Positions 48,246-58,629 of a stretch of 64,000 nt of DNA are shown here, piece after piece; position 1 is the stretch's first letter; every line of letters begins with the position of its first letter. The position numbers and the translations under genes were made by a program. A model generated the notes under the pieces. That model made no database searches, was not told where the DNA came from, and saw nothing but the letters and a program-made list of their open reading frames with translations. Origin of the DNA: Malaya genurostris (Eukaryota; Arthropoda; Insecta; Diptera; Culicidae); contig NC_080572.1 of the NCBI RefSeq assembly GCF_030247185.1, forward strand, positions 30,922,971-30,986,970. Direction: 5' to 3'.

Positions 48246-50241
48246 TGTTAAATTTTAAATTCATTATAATATTATTTGCAAATTGCCATCCGATTTGAAA
48301 TGCTTCAAAAAGTGATGAATTCGAATTCATTTGGATGATCATTTGAAAAAGTTGATCTTGTAGGTAGATCATTTTATTTTCAGTTATATCGCCTAAATCA
48401 ACTTCATTTAAAGAAGCGAATGGCATTGAAGGAATATTTGTAGGTAGACTGCCATTTGAACTCCCATTAGAAGAAGATGATATGGCTTATCTATCTATTG
48501 ATAAATTGTTTTTGTTAGAAGATGAACTGCAAGGCGGTTTTATGTTTTGATTTTTTACATTAGAAGAATTAAGTGGTAGATTTCTACCTGTTATACTAAC
48601 ATAACTGACATTAGAAGAAGATGATGACGAGGTCGGTCTACCTGTCAATAAATTGTTTTCGTTTGAAGACGAATTGGCGGCGTACCTGTTTTGCCTTTCT
48701 CATATAGAAAGGTTATGCAATCACTGTGAAAACCGACTTTTGAGCCGAGGCCCGCAGTGCCGAGTGTCATATGCCATTCGACTCAGTTCGTCGAGTACGC
48801 AAAATGTCTGTGTGTGTATGTGCGTATGTGTGTATGTAACGTTTTTTTGCACTAACTTTTCTCGGGAATGGTTGAACCGATTTTCACAAACTTAGATTCA
48901 AATGAAAGGTCTTGTGGTCCCATACAAAATTCCTGAATATTATTTGGATCCGACTTCCGGTTCGAGAGTTATGAGGTAAAATGTGCAAAATTAAGAAAAT
49001 ATATGTTCTAACTTTTCTCATAGATGGCGTGACCGATTTTTACAAACTTAGGTTCAAATGAAAGGTCCTATGGTCCCATAAGTAATTCCTGAATTTCATG
49101 CGGATCCGACTCCCGGATCCGGAAATATAGGGTAAAGTGGGTTAAAAATTGTATACCATAATTGAAAATGGGAAAAAAACTTCAAAAACTTTCTAAATCG
49201 ACCTCAAATGTTTTCCAATTGATAGTTCTTATCAGTAGACGGTCAAGCAAAACGATTTCGGTTTTTCTTTTAAGAATCGAAGAAAATTATTTTGAAGAAT
49301 ACCAAGGGAAATTTTATATATGATAGTATGATTGATATGAGAAAGGCATCATTACACCACTAGGTGGATTAAAACAGGTTTTTTGTTTTAAATTCGAAGA
49401 AATAAGTACCTTAGAAGAATTAGTCGTGGCATTTGTAAAGGTTTTTTGATTTTCAGGTTTGTTCTGTCAATTTAAGGTCGTTGCATTGTCTTGTTGTCTA
49501 AGCGAACGAGCGTTTAAAATTTTTTCCCTGACAGGACATTTCAAATAATTGGATTTATGATTTCCATCGCAATTTGAACATGAAAATTTATCAGTGGTTT
49601 CATTCATTGGACAAACGTCTTTCGAATGCGATTTACCATAATTCAAACACCGTATATCCATATGACAATTTTTGGTTCCATGGCCGCAGCCTTGGCAACG
49701 ACGACATTGCGTTAAGTTTGCAATAAGATTATGCCGTTTATAATGTTCCCAATGAATTTTAATGTGGGAAATAAAACGCACTTTTTCTAAAGTTTTCAAA
49801 TTGTTTACATCACTTCGATTGAAGTGTATTAGGTAAAGTTCATGGGAAATTCCAGAGCGTGGTTTAGAAGTACCATTCGCTCTTTTTTTCATAAGTATTA
49901 CTTGGGAAGGGGCAAAACCAAGCAATTCGTTTAGTTCATTTTTAATTTCATCAGTACTTTAATCATTTGATAAGCCTTTCAGGACAGCCTTGAAGGGTCT
50001 GTCTGATTTTATATCATATGAATAAAATTTATGAAGTTTCTCGGACAAATATCGAATAAGACGTTCATAATCTTCCAATCCATCAACCAAGACTCGACAT
50101 TCTCCTCTTCGTCCGATTTGAAATGAGACTTTTACTTCCGGGAGAAAAGTAGAAAGCTCAGTACGGAATGCTTTGAAGTCGAAATCATCACCGTCACTAG
50201 TGGCATAGATTGATGTTTCTTCCCAGAACGACAGGCGTCCA
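48232..50241 (-). pseudogene. Jockey copy C ORF1, interrupted by a GCCTTTCT repeat
   Basis: The first approximately 80 codons present in A and B are missing: the gene begins at the MDACRSGKK segment near 50241, next to 5' UTR sequence, so a deletion has removed the start. A 1-bp deletion near 50181 and a stop near 49960 follow. The stretch 49467-49925 is open and includes the pre-C2HC-like end and three Cys clusters: CRRCQGCGHGTKNC, CLNYGKSHSKDVC (third Cys replaced by Tyr) and CSNCDGNHKSNYLKC. The Ser/Asn-rich tail is split at 48693-49378 by the inserted repeat and ends at 48232. Confidence 0.82.
48693..49378 (+). mobile_element. GCCTTTCT repeat copy 7, nested in Jockey copy C ORF1
   Basis: 686-bp complete copy: left hairpin at 48693, tgcaatcactgtgaaaac, cccgcagtgccgagtgtcat, a TG-rich run, two modules, and the right end attaaaacagg at 49378. 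The uninterrupted site survives in Jockey copies A (about 1640-1660) and B (about 6515-6530), both reading cctgttttttg in the corresponding orientation. This fixes the ends as GCCTTTCT...AAAACAGG within a T run and suggests a duplication of about four Ts. Confidence 0.88.
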
Positions 50242-50255
50242 TCTGATTTTGTGGT

Positions 50256-50460
50256 AGTCTTAATAAAGACTCATTAGTTCGAAGAATAGTTTCTTGAATA
50301 GCTAGCCTTAAAAAAGGCTGATTAATTTCTTAGTCACTAATATCACTCTTTGTATCACTTAGTTACTCTAATATCACTCTTTGTATAGCCTTGAGAAAGG
50401 CTGACTAATTGATAGTTTTTAAAAAGACTGTTAGTGATTCAGGTAGCCTTGAAAAAGACT
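50256..50460 (-). repeat. Hairpin array in Jockey copy C 5' UTR
   Basis: Five 16-nt units at 50256-50271, 50304-50319, 50387-50402, 50414-50429 and 50445-50460. In sense order they read as counterparts of H1, H2, H3, H5 and H6 of copy B; for instance 50256-50271 is identical to H6 on the sense strand. A duplicated tatcactctttgtat tract lies between the H5 and H3 counterparts. Confidence 0.83.
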
Positions 50461-50566
50461 GAAGCCTTGAATCAATGAAACTCTAGGTAACCAGAAAAAA
50501 ATTCCAGGAGCCAAGAGCTATTCGCATGCGGTGCGAACGACTGTTCAACACCGACTGATGTTTTAA

Positions 50567-51018
50567 TAATATGATATTTTGTTCTCTAGTAACTGTAGTT
50601 GAAAACAGTTGCAATCGATTTAAAAATTTTGATAACTAAAAATTAGACATCAAATCTCAAAAACATTCAACATCGTTCTGGCTGACATTCTGGCGTTCAT
50701 TTCATCCAGTTCCAAATCGGTCTTGCTATGTCGAGATCGTAAACTATCTGACGGTAATAAATCTTCTAAATTACGCTGAATTTACTGGACACCTTAGTTG
50801 ATGGTCAATCAAACCGACTACAGTTAAACCGGTCTCCAAATTCGGGGTCCGGAAATACTGGAAATAGTAGTCGAAAACTCCAAAATGGAATTCACTCACT
50901 TTTCTTGGAAAGTTCTAATGAACGGTCTTATAATCCTGTTTCATAGAGCGCCGCCTTAATATGATTTGAAGCTCTTAACAAGGGTCACGACTTTCTTAGC
51001 AGATTCTTAATTCATATT
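50567..51018. other. Spacer with GCCTTTCT-module remnant
   Basis: Around 50815-50950 there is a decayed module (ttcggggtccggaaatactg; attcactcacttttcttgga; aacggtcttataatcctg). The rest is unassigned. Confidence 0.4.
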
Positions 51019-51335
51019 GGCCCTTATTACCGTTCTCACTTCCACTTTCACATTCACTTCACTTACATGTCACTTCACTTGATTTTACCTATTGCCAGTA
51101 TCACGCATAGTGATCACTGTGGTGGAAAAAATATTTTTTTCAACAAAATATTGGTGGCGTGATGTTCATAATGGCATCAAGTTCATCCAAGTAAATACTT
51201 TTGTCTTTACAGCGACTTCCGTAATCAGGACCTACATTCACTTCACTTGATTTCCACCGTGAAGTGATACTCATAATAAGGGTCACAGTCACTTCACTTG
51301 GTTTTCACCGTGTAGTGATACAGGTAAAAAGGCCC
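51019..51335. mobile_element. MITE with GGCCCTTATTACCG-type ends
   Basis: Left ggcccttattaccg and right complement gggcctttttacct are inverted ends; inside, repeated cacttcactt(g) and caccgtgaagtgatac motifs form further inverted pairs. Another copy, heavily interrupted, lies at 60265-62086 and shows a perfect 13-bp TIR. ATTG on both sides could be a short TSD. Confidence 0.65.
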
Positions 51336-52519
51336 ATTGTGTTTTCATAAATAAAAATCTTTCAATGGAGGGGAACCCCAAAAGCTTTAAGGAGCTGGTA
51401 GGGTCTAACAATTTTGAAAAACCATTTATAATTTTCTTTCTGTTTTCTGATATTAAAACTTTTCAAGAATATTCTGTGAAATTTTGAAGCCTGTCGGAAC
51501 AAAACTCAGCAAGTTATGGGCCTTTATCTTTGCCGATCTCATACTACTAAGAAATAAGAGCTCCGCACACAGGCCCAAGATTTCTGCTTCGAATGACTTA
51601 AAAACTTGACAAAACATTCTCGAAATGTTTCATTATAACATAATACAAAAGAAAAAATATGGCTTTTTGAGAATGTTAGAGCCTACTTCCTTGAGGCTTG
51701 TTTCCTTCGTTTTTATAGACAATAAACTTCAAACGCGTTTTTCTCGAAAGCAGGTTTTGAAAGTCCGTGTCCATTGTCATTCAAAAACTACGTTACCATT
51801 TTTTTTAAATTCTGCACACACTTTCCACATATGAAAAACCAGACCCCAACGTTTTCCTTTTCGTTGTTTGTTACTATGGGGAGGTTTTACAGCTACAAAA
51901 TGGCCGATTTTTTCGTAAACAATTACCGAAAATTAAAAAAAATTATAAAAATTGAACAGAAACGTTGGGGTCCAGAAAAACTTCTGCTCTAACTATGCTG
52001 CTTTGATTTGTTCATTTCTGAGTAGTCTGCGCTAAGACTGCACTCCTCAATTTAATGAATGCACTCCTCAATTTAATCGATGGTATGTTTTAGCCAACGC
52101 AATTGAAATTTCAATCAAATGCATATTTATCATTTATCATTATTCGTGTACCGTACATAACCGAACTATTTTTTAATCAGTGGTGTCCTGTTGTTGTTTA
52201 GTATCTTATAGCCGGCACGTTTTGGTAATTTTGCCACTGTCATGTGACTATCCATGGCTATAATTAGCATACTGAATGAACCATACATAAAATAATTTAT
52301 TAAGACTTTAGAAGTAAACTACATTCAATTGCATTAATTCCAAATCAATAAGCACCAAAAGCACACGAAATTGCATGGCGCCTACGTTCTGCTTGTTGCA
52401 TATGTCATTCTAAATATTTTATTTGTGGCTGTATATCGAAAATTTGCGGGATTCGTCATAAATAATAACTACAATTAACATATAATGGTGCACGTTTTAG
52501 CATGGCATATGCCCGGAGG
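51336..52519. other. Intergenic with a small inverted repeat
   Basis: No gene. Near 51840-51976 ccagaccccaacgttt is matched by the inverted aaacgttggggtccag about 120 bp away, a possible mini-MITE. Near 52040-52080 tgcactcctcaatttaat is present twice in tandem. The remainder is featureless AT-rich DNA. Confidence 0.45.
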
Positions 52520-52778
52520 CAGGCCCGTACCCAGGATTTCATTTCGGGAGGGGCCCAAAGATAAAAAAATAATGTACCTAATTCTCGGTGTGCCTTTTAC
52601 GGCGGTTTTTAACATACACTTTAAACTTTTTCACTGGAACTGATATTGTATTACATTTCATTACGTTTACTGTGTTGTTATTTCTGTAACACATGCCGAA
52701 GACATTCTAAATAATTATGTGTTTTCGATTTCGGGAGGGGCCAGGGCCCCTCGGGCCCCCCCTCTGGGTACGTGACTG
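52520..52778. mobile_element. 259-bp hAT-type MITE, CAGGCCCGTACCCAG ends, 8-bp TSD
   Basis: Ends caggcccgtacccag (52520) and ctgggtacgtgactg (52778) are imperfect inverted repeats; the exact octamer CCCGGAGG flanks at 52512-52519 and 52779-52786. Subterminal G-runs (cgggaggggcc) are a common feature of this kind of hAT MITE. No ORF of its own. Confidence 0.85.
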
Positions 52779-52979
52779 CCCGGAGGTTGTTACTCTGGTG
52801 GAATATGAAACTGCGTGATTGTTTCGATCGGTTATGTTGCATAAATTACTTCTTTTGCGATAGTTGGCTTCGAAAGTGCTTTTTTGATTTTGTCCGGCAA
52901 TATTCAACGCGTAACACAGGTCTCATAGCAGAGTCGTGAAAAAATCACGTAAATTTAAATCCCGGTCAAATAATTTATT

Positions 52980-53572
52980 TTGTTTAACTACAGTTACTAC
53001 AATTCAATACTCGATGGTAATCAAAGCGGGTGTTTTATTAATGTTTATCTTAATTGTGCATACAAAAACACATGACGGCTGAAGACCATTATTTCTAGTG
53101 TTTCTCAACGCCTATACATCTAAATAAACAGATATTTGTCAGTAAATATGAAAAGAGATAGTTCTTTATTTCACTTTCCTTTTCATGAAGTTAAAAAAAA
53201 ACTTTTTCCTTTGTTCAATTTATATGTTTTCTACATCCAAACTCCACGAACAAAAACTACGTGATGCTTGGCGAAATCGACATGAGACATTAGATGACAA
53301 GTGTCTTACCGAGTTTTAGCAAAAGCTAACACACTCTTCGAAATTTCGACAAACGGATTTGTTGATCTCGGTATATTTGTTATTTGCTGGCAAGTTCAGC
53401 ATAATATTATGCCAAACTACGGTAAAAAGGGTGCTTTACCGAGATATCAGAATATTACTTTGACGAATTTCGGAAAAGAGCGTGTGGACTACTGAAAAAT
53501 TAGTAAAATGTTGTGTTACCGATGTAGTTCGGCATTTCAATATGCCGAGCTCGAGAAACTGCTTTAAGTGTG
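52980..53572 (-). mobile_element. CACACTTAAA/GCCGAG family fragment
   Basis: Inverted relative to 54804-55641 and sharing its interior (acaagtgtcttaccgagtttta; gttatttgctgg; tgctttaccgagatatcag) and one end (atatgccgagctcgagaaac, then tttaagtgtg at 53572). The other end is lost. It is followed by GCCTTTCT module sequence (aaaatcggttcagccatctcc, 53600). Confidence 0.65.
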
Positions 53573-53670
53573 TTGCATTTGAATCTAATATCGTGAAAAT
53601 CGGTTCAGCCATCTCCAAGAAAGATAGGTATTATGAAATTAAAAAACATATTCGTTATTTTTTTGGCTAA

Positions 53671-53712
53671 ATATTCATTCATTCACTCATTCATTCACTC
53701 ATTCATTCACTT
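53671..53712. repeat. TTCA-rich microsatellite
   Basis: Short run of attcattcactc units. Confidence 0.8.
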
Positions 53713-53921
53713 TATATTAAACTCTACGTTTGACGTTAATTTGATTGGATTTCTTTTGAATTAATAACTTCATTTGTTAATTGAATGTATTTTCAAAACT
53801 TTTAAATAAACTTCTATACTAAAATATGATTCTATTGATCAAAATCAACAAATCTGCTCATAAAGATTTTTCTTCTAGACGGCTTCCTTCTCGAGATATG
53901 TAGTCATGCGCAACTTAGAAG

Positions 53922-55690
53922 CCTGTTTTAATCCACCTAGTGGTGTAATGATGCCTTTCTCATGTGTAATATTGTGGTATTTTATTCAAAATTGTTCTCT
54001 TCGATTTTTGAAAGAAACCAAGAGATTGTTTATGCATAACATACAGAATGAAATAGTGCTTTGCTTTGCTATTATATTCACTTCCGGCATCGGAACCCAA
54101 GAACCCGAGAGTCATGACGTACAAACTCTACTAGTTTTTATTCAAATTTTGAAGTTTTTATTCAATTTTGCCATCGCACTCTAAATAACGATTTAAATGT
54201 TTGTTGCATCCGAAAACATACAGTAATTTTCGGTAGGACCATAAGACCTTTCAATTGACCCTAAGATTGGGAATAACGGGTTTGAAACCAGCTTACAACA
54301 TTTTTTACGGTTTTCGTTCCGCCAGTTTAAGTGATGGTATACAATATTGAACACAGTGTATCTTATAACTCTGGAACCGGAAGTCGGATCCTTATAAAAT
54401 TCAGGAATTCCGTATGGGATCGTGAGACCTTTCATTTGAATCTAAGTTTGTAGAAATTGGTCAAACCATCGCAGAGAGAAGTGAGTGAGATCCATTTTGG
54501 TATATATGACCACAATTTCCGGTACTTCCGGAACCGGATCACGGGAAAGAGTATAGCCGGTATCGGTTTGTTTAGTTACCCACTGATAAAAACTATCGAT
54601 TTGTGTAGTTTCGAGAGCAGTTTAGACAATTTTTTACGTTTTTTGTTTCGCCGGTTGAAGTGACGGTGTACAATATTGTACACACTTTACCCTATAACTC
54701 CGGAACCGGAAGTCGGATTTCAGGAATTCCGTATGGGACCGGAAGACCTTTCATTTGAATCTAAGTTTGTCAAAATCGGCACAGCCATCTCCGAGAAAAC
54801 CTACACACTTAAAACCGATTCTCGAGCTCGGCATAATGAAATGCCGAATTATATCGGCAACACTTAATTTTACTGACTATTCAGTAATTAACATGCTCCT
54901 TTCCGAAAATCGTTAAAGTTCTATGCTGATATCTCGGTAAAGCGAGTTCTTTTGCTGAAGTTTGGCAAAATATTATACTGAACGTGTCAGTAAACAACAA
55001 ATATACCGAGATCAGCAAAACCGTTTACCGAGATTTCGAATAGCGACTTAGCTTTTACTGAAACTCGGTTGGACACTTGTCATTTAATGTTTCCTTTAGA
55101 TTTTCCAAGCATCACGTCGCCATTCCTCATGGAACTGGAAGACATCTAAACTGGATGAAGGAAGAAGATTTGTATATTTTATTAAAAGATAAGTAAAATC
55201 GAAAACTATCTAATTTGCATATATATTTATATCCGCTTATTTACAGGTGAGGTGAGGAGCACTAGAAACAATTGTCTTTAGCCGTGATGTTTTCGTTTGG
55301 TGTTTGCGCTTTTGTGGTTTGCTGAATTGAAATGAACATCAATAAAATATTCCTTTCACCAACATTAGCTTTTGCTGATATTAATTTCATACAAAAATAA
55401 CAAAATATCTTTCCTTTTTTCGATTACTGATGACTCGGCAATTCATGATTCCTTCCTGATAACTTTTGCCGAGCTGACAGCAAAACTTCTGCTGACAAGT
55501 TCGGCAATAATTGACAGTTGACAAATTTTGGATTGCCGAGATTCTCAGTGATTATACATTTTGCCGAGACGATTACCGAGCACTCGGCTGTGCAAATCTC
55601 GGCATTTTTTTGCCGAGATTCAGCAAGAAATTTTAAGTGTGTAGTGAGATAATTTGACACATACACACATACACATATACACACCCACCC
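53922..55690 (-). mobile_element. GCCTTTCT repeat copy 8, interrupted at 54804-55641
   Basis: Inverted copy starting cctgttttaatccacctagt (53922), with modules around 54370-54480 and 54690-54800 (ctggaaccggaagtcggatc; aatctaagtttgt). It is broken by a TA-flanked element, then resumes with gtgagataatttgacacata and a CA-rich tract until the R1 LINE begins near 55700. The left hairpin end is missing. Confidence 0.72.
54804..55641. mobile_element. 838-bp CACACTTAAA/GCCGAG element with TA TSD
   Basis: Ends CACACTTAAAA (54804) and TTTTAAGTGTG (55641) with TA on each side (54802-54803, 55642-55643). The uninterrupted site, aacctagtgagat, is seen in the GCCTTTCT copy near 63146. Both subterminal regions are packed with ctcggca/tgccgag motifs, including the perfect palindrome around 55600 (ctcggcatttttttgccgag). 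No transposase. Probably Tc1/mariner-related, judging from TA. Confidence 0.82.
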
Positions 55691-55699
55691 ACACCCACA

Positions 55700-57720
55700 A
55701 CAAGGCAATCAGGCTCAGCAAGAAAGAGTGTTTAGAAGAGCTGTACAACAACGCCAACGAGAATCCGTGGGATAATGCCTATAAGATGGCCATGGCAAAG
55801 ATGAAAGGTCCAGCAGTTCCACCGGATAGGTGCCCGGAAAGGATAAAAACTATCATCGAGACCCTGTTCCCGAAGCATGAGCCTACGATCTGGCCGCCAG
55901 TACTGTACGACGTACAGGATGTCCGCGGCGATGAAATCCGAGTATCAAACGAGGAGCTGTTTGCGGTAGCGAAAGCCTTACCGGTGAAGAAGGCTCCCGG
56001 TCCGCACGGGGTTCCAAATGTGGCCCTTAAAGCTGCGATTCTGGAGAATCCAGACATGTTCAGGACTACATTCCAAAAATGCATGGAGGAAGGTAGTTTA
56101 CCTGACATCTGGAAGCGGCAGAAGCTGGTGCTGCTACCAAAGCCAGGCAAACCACCCGGCGATCCGTCAGAATATAGGCCGATATGCTTGTTGGATACAG
56201 TCGGAAAACTGCTGGAGAGAGTGATCCTTAACAGGCTCACGAAGTACACTGAGAGTGATAACGGACTGTCGAACATGCAGTTCGGATTCCGGAAAGGAAG
56301 GTCCACTGTAGAAGCCATACGAGCGGTCATGGAAACCATGGAAAAGGCCCAGAAGCAGCTGAAACTGAAAAGGGGAAACCGCTACTGTGCGGTGGTCACA
56401 TTGGACGTGAAAAACGCTTTCAACAGTGCCAGCTGGGTAGCAATAGCCGACTCGTTGCACAGGTTGAGGATACCGGAGTACCTATGCCAGATTCTGAAAA
56501 GTTATTTTCAGAACCGGACGCTGATATACGAGACAGACGCCGGATACAAAAATATGTCTGTCACGGCGGGCGTTCCACAGGGATCCATTCTGGGTCCCTC
56601 GTTGTGGAACATTATGTACGATGAAGTGCTGAAGCTTAAGCTGCCCAGGGGAGTTAGGATTGTTGGCTTTGCGAATGATGTTGCGCTCCTAGTAATCGGC
56701 GAGTCTCGAGAAGAGGTGGAGGTTCTCGCCATGGAGGCAGTAGACGTCGTTGAGAATTGGATGCGGGAGAAGAAGCTGGTGCTGGCACATGAAAAGACTG
56801 AAATGGTCATCATCAGCTACCGAAAGACGGTGCAACATGCGAACATCTCGGTCGGCGAGTGCATCATCAATTCGAAGCGTGAGGTCAAGCACCTGGACGC
56901 GATACTGGACGATCGACTGAACTTTAACAGTCACGTTGACTACATATGCAAGAAGGCAATGAAGGTAATAGTGGCGTTATCTCGGATTATGCCCAATAAT
57001 TCCGCGGTTGCCAGTAGCAAGAGGAGGTTACTGGCGAGTGTGTCATCATCGATCGTACGATACGCAGCTCCAGCGTGGTCGATGGCATTAACAACAGCAA
57101 GGAACCGAGCCCAGTTGAACCGCACTTTCAGACTGATGGCAATGCGCGTGACAAGTTCGTACCGAACAATATCGTCAGACGCTGTGCACGTGATAGCCGG
57201 AATGATCCCCATCTGTCTGCTACTGGAAGAGGATAGCTTATGCTACAGGGATCGAGGCACAGGACGAACCCGGAACAGAGAGAGAGCCAACACGCTCACT
57301 AAATGGCAACAGCAGTGGGACAACGCTGAGAAGGGAAGGTGGACGCATCGATTAATTCCTAACCTGTCGGTTTGGACAACTCGAGTGCACGGTTAGGTAA
57401 ACTTCCAACTGACGCAATTCCTGTCTGGACATGGCTGTTTTAAGCAATACTTGCACAGATTTGGCCACGCAAGGTCGCCGTTGTGTCTTGAGTGCCATGA
57501 CACAGAAGAAACGCCGGAACACGTAATATTCAGTTGCCCACGGTTTATTCAACCGCGTAGCGAAATGACTGCCATCGCTGGCGCCGATGTCAGCATGGAG
57601 AACATCGTTCAAAGGATGTGCAGTGAGAAAGGAAAATGGAACGCGGTGAACCGGACAGTTGTTCAGATTATGTCCACACTGCAGAGGAGTTGGCGAGAAG
57701 AGCAGCGTCAAATGACCTAG
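55700..57720 (+). pseudogene. R1-clade LINE ORF2, RT and C-terminal part
   Basis: The readable frame from 55654 gains about 17 false N-terminal codons (Thr/His-rich) from the CA tract of the host repeat; real homology starts near 55700. Contents: KAPGPHGVPN, EYRPICLLDTVGKLLERVI, GFRKGRSTVEAI, motif A VTLDVKNAFNSASW (D251), TAGVPQGSILGPSLWN, and the active-site box FAND at 339-342. The usual FADD has its first catalytic Asp replaced by Asn (AAT at 56674-56676). A TAG at 57394-57396 interrupts the frame after RVHG; the frame then continues VNFQLTQFLSGHGCFKQYLH and CLECHDTEETPEHVIFSCPRF, the C-terminal zinc finger of the R1 clade, to 57720. 5'-truncated: no endonuclease. Confidence 0.85.
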
Positions 57721-58110
57721 GTCCAAAGACGAAGAATGCCGGACTGTTTTCGGCACCCTAAGAAGATGGACGAAGCGTGTGGAATGCTGCTCGTTTTCGG
57801 GATAGGTTTCATCGCCGGGAAACTCTCCGTCGGGTAGGCTAGATCCACCACCGGGGGCTAGTTGAGTAGGCGCGTCGTAAACCGGTTTCAGAACGTCGGT
57901 TTTGAGAGAACTTCGGGGAACTCTCTGTCGCGGTAGGCTAGATCCTTCGGTGGGGACTAGTCGAGTAGCCACCACAACACCGACTTGTGTCGTCAGGGCG
58001 CCAGCGAACCAGAAGCTATGCTCCAACTGGAATCGCCGGACCGACCTCGGCACTCTCTCGTGTGTCCCGTGTAGTGCAACAGCGGACGGGGGGGAAGTTT
58101 CGCAATTCAC
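57721..58110 (+). repeat. R1-clade 3' UTR with two tandem units
   Basis: After the stop, a block of roughly 90-110 bp occurs twice: gggaaactctccgtcgggta (57818) and ggggaactctctgtcgcggt (57914), each followed by aggctagatcc and ggggactagtcgagtag-like sequence. GC-rich compared with the flanks. The 3' terminus is not sharply defined; no A tail seen. Confidence 0.65.
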
Positions 58111-58135
58111 ACAATCGATTCGAATTCGAAAGTGA

Positions 58136-58197
58136 AAAGTAATCGTGTCAGTTTTATTCGTATTTACGACATCCAGTTATGTCTCTGACATTACGTA
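58136..58197 (-). repeat. Solitary end of the 14583-type element
   Basis: Reads gtcagttttattcgta, then acatccagttatgtctctgacattac, the same end as at 16971-17036, in the same orientation. No partner end nearby. Confidence 0.6.
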
Positions 58198-58293
58198 AAA
58201 AGTAAACAAAAGTACTTGTTCTACACTCAACAAAAATCCACACGGTAATGATACGTGTTGACATTCTTGTTGCATTTTCCAAAATGTCGCATC

Positions 58294-58621
58294 CAGGGAT
58301 GCCAGGTTCACAGATTAATCTGTGTTACACAAAATTTCAATTTTCTGCACAGATTTTCAAAGATTTCTGAAAATGATCACAGATTTTCACAGATTCTGGA
58401 ATAAATCACAGATTTTCACAGATTTTTGAAATCGAGCACAGTTTAGCACCAAAAAGTACAGAGCGGTTGAGGGAAAAGGTACAGAGCGTGTTGGTAGTGA
58501 GATCTTTCTTTTTTTTTTGGTCACCAAATTGATTTTAATCTGCTATTATGATAAGGAAAACGGTCACAGGCAGGTTTTTGGCTTGATCACAGATTTTTGA
58601 AAAAATGACCTGGCATCCCTG
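58294..58621. mobile_element. 328-bp hAT-type MITE, CAGGGATGCCAGGT ends
   Basis: TIRs CAGGGATGCCAGGT and ACCTGGCATCCCTG, flanked by the octamers gtcgcatc (58286-58293) and gttgcatc (58622-58629), which differ by one base. The interior consists largely of 'cacagatttt' repeats, in the style of the 41130 element. Confidence 0.82.
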
Positions 58622-58629
58622 GTTGCATC

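Larger units (their letters stand above)
45473..50557 (-). mobile_element. Jockey-clade LINE copy C with 9-bp TSD
   Basis: Most complete of the three Jockey copies, on the minus strand. The sense 5' end CAGTCGGTGTTGAACAG lies at 50557 and the A-rich 3' tail at 45473-45480. The direct repeat ATGTTTTAA at 45464-45472 and 50558-50566 marks the target duplication. It carries a 686-bp GCCTTTCT repeat in ORF1 (48693-49378). Length without it is about 4.4 kb. Multiple stops, frameshifts and a deletion of the ORF1 start make it inactive. Confidence 0.88.

Noticed and set aside
55779..56339. Minus-strand frames opposite the R1-clade RT (also 57352-58110)
   Set aside because: Antisense shadows of the plus-strand RT frame and its 3' UTR.
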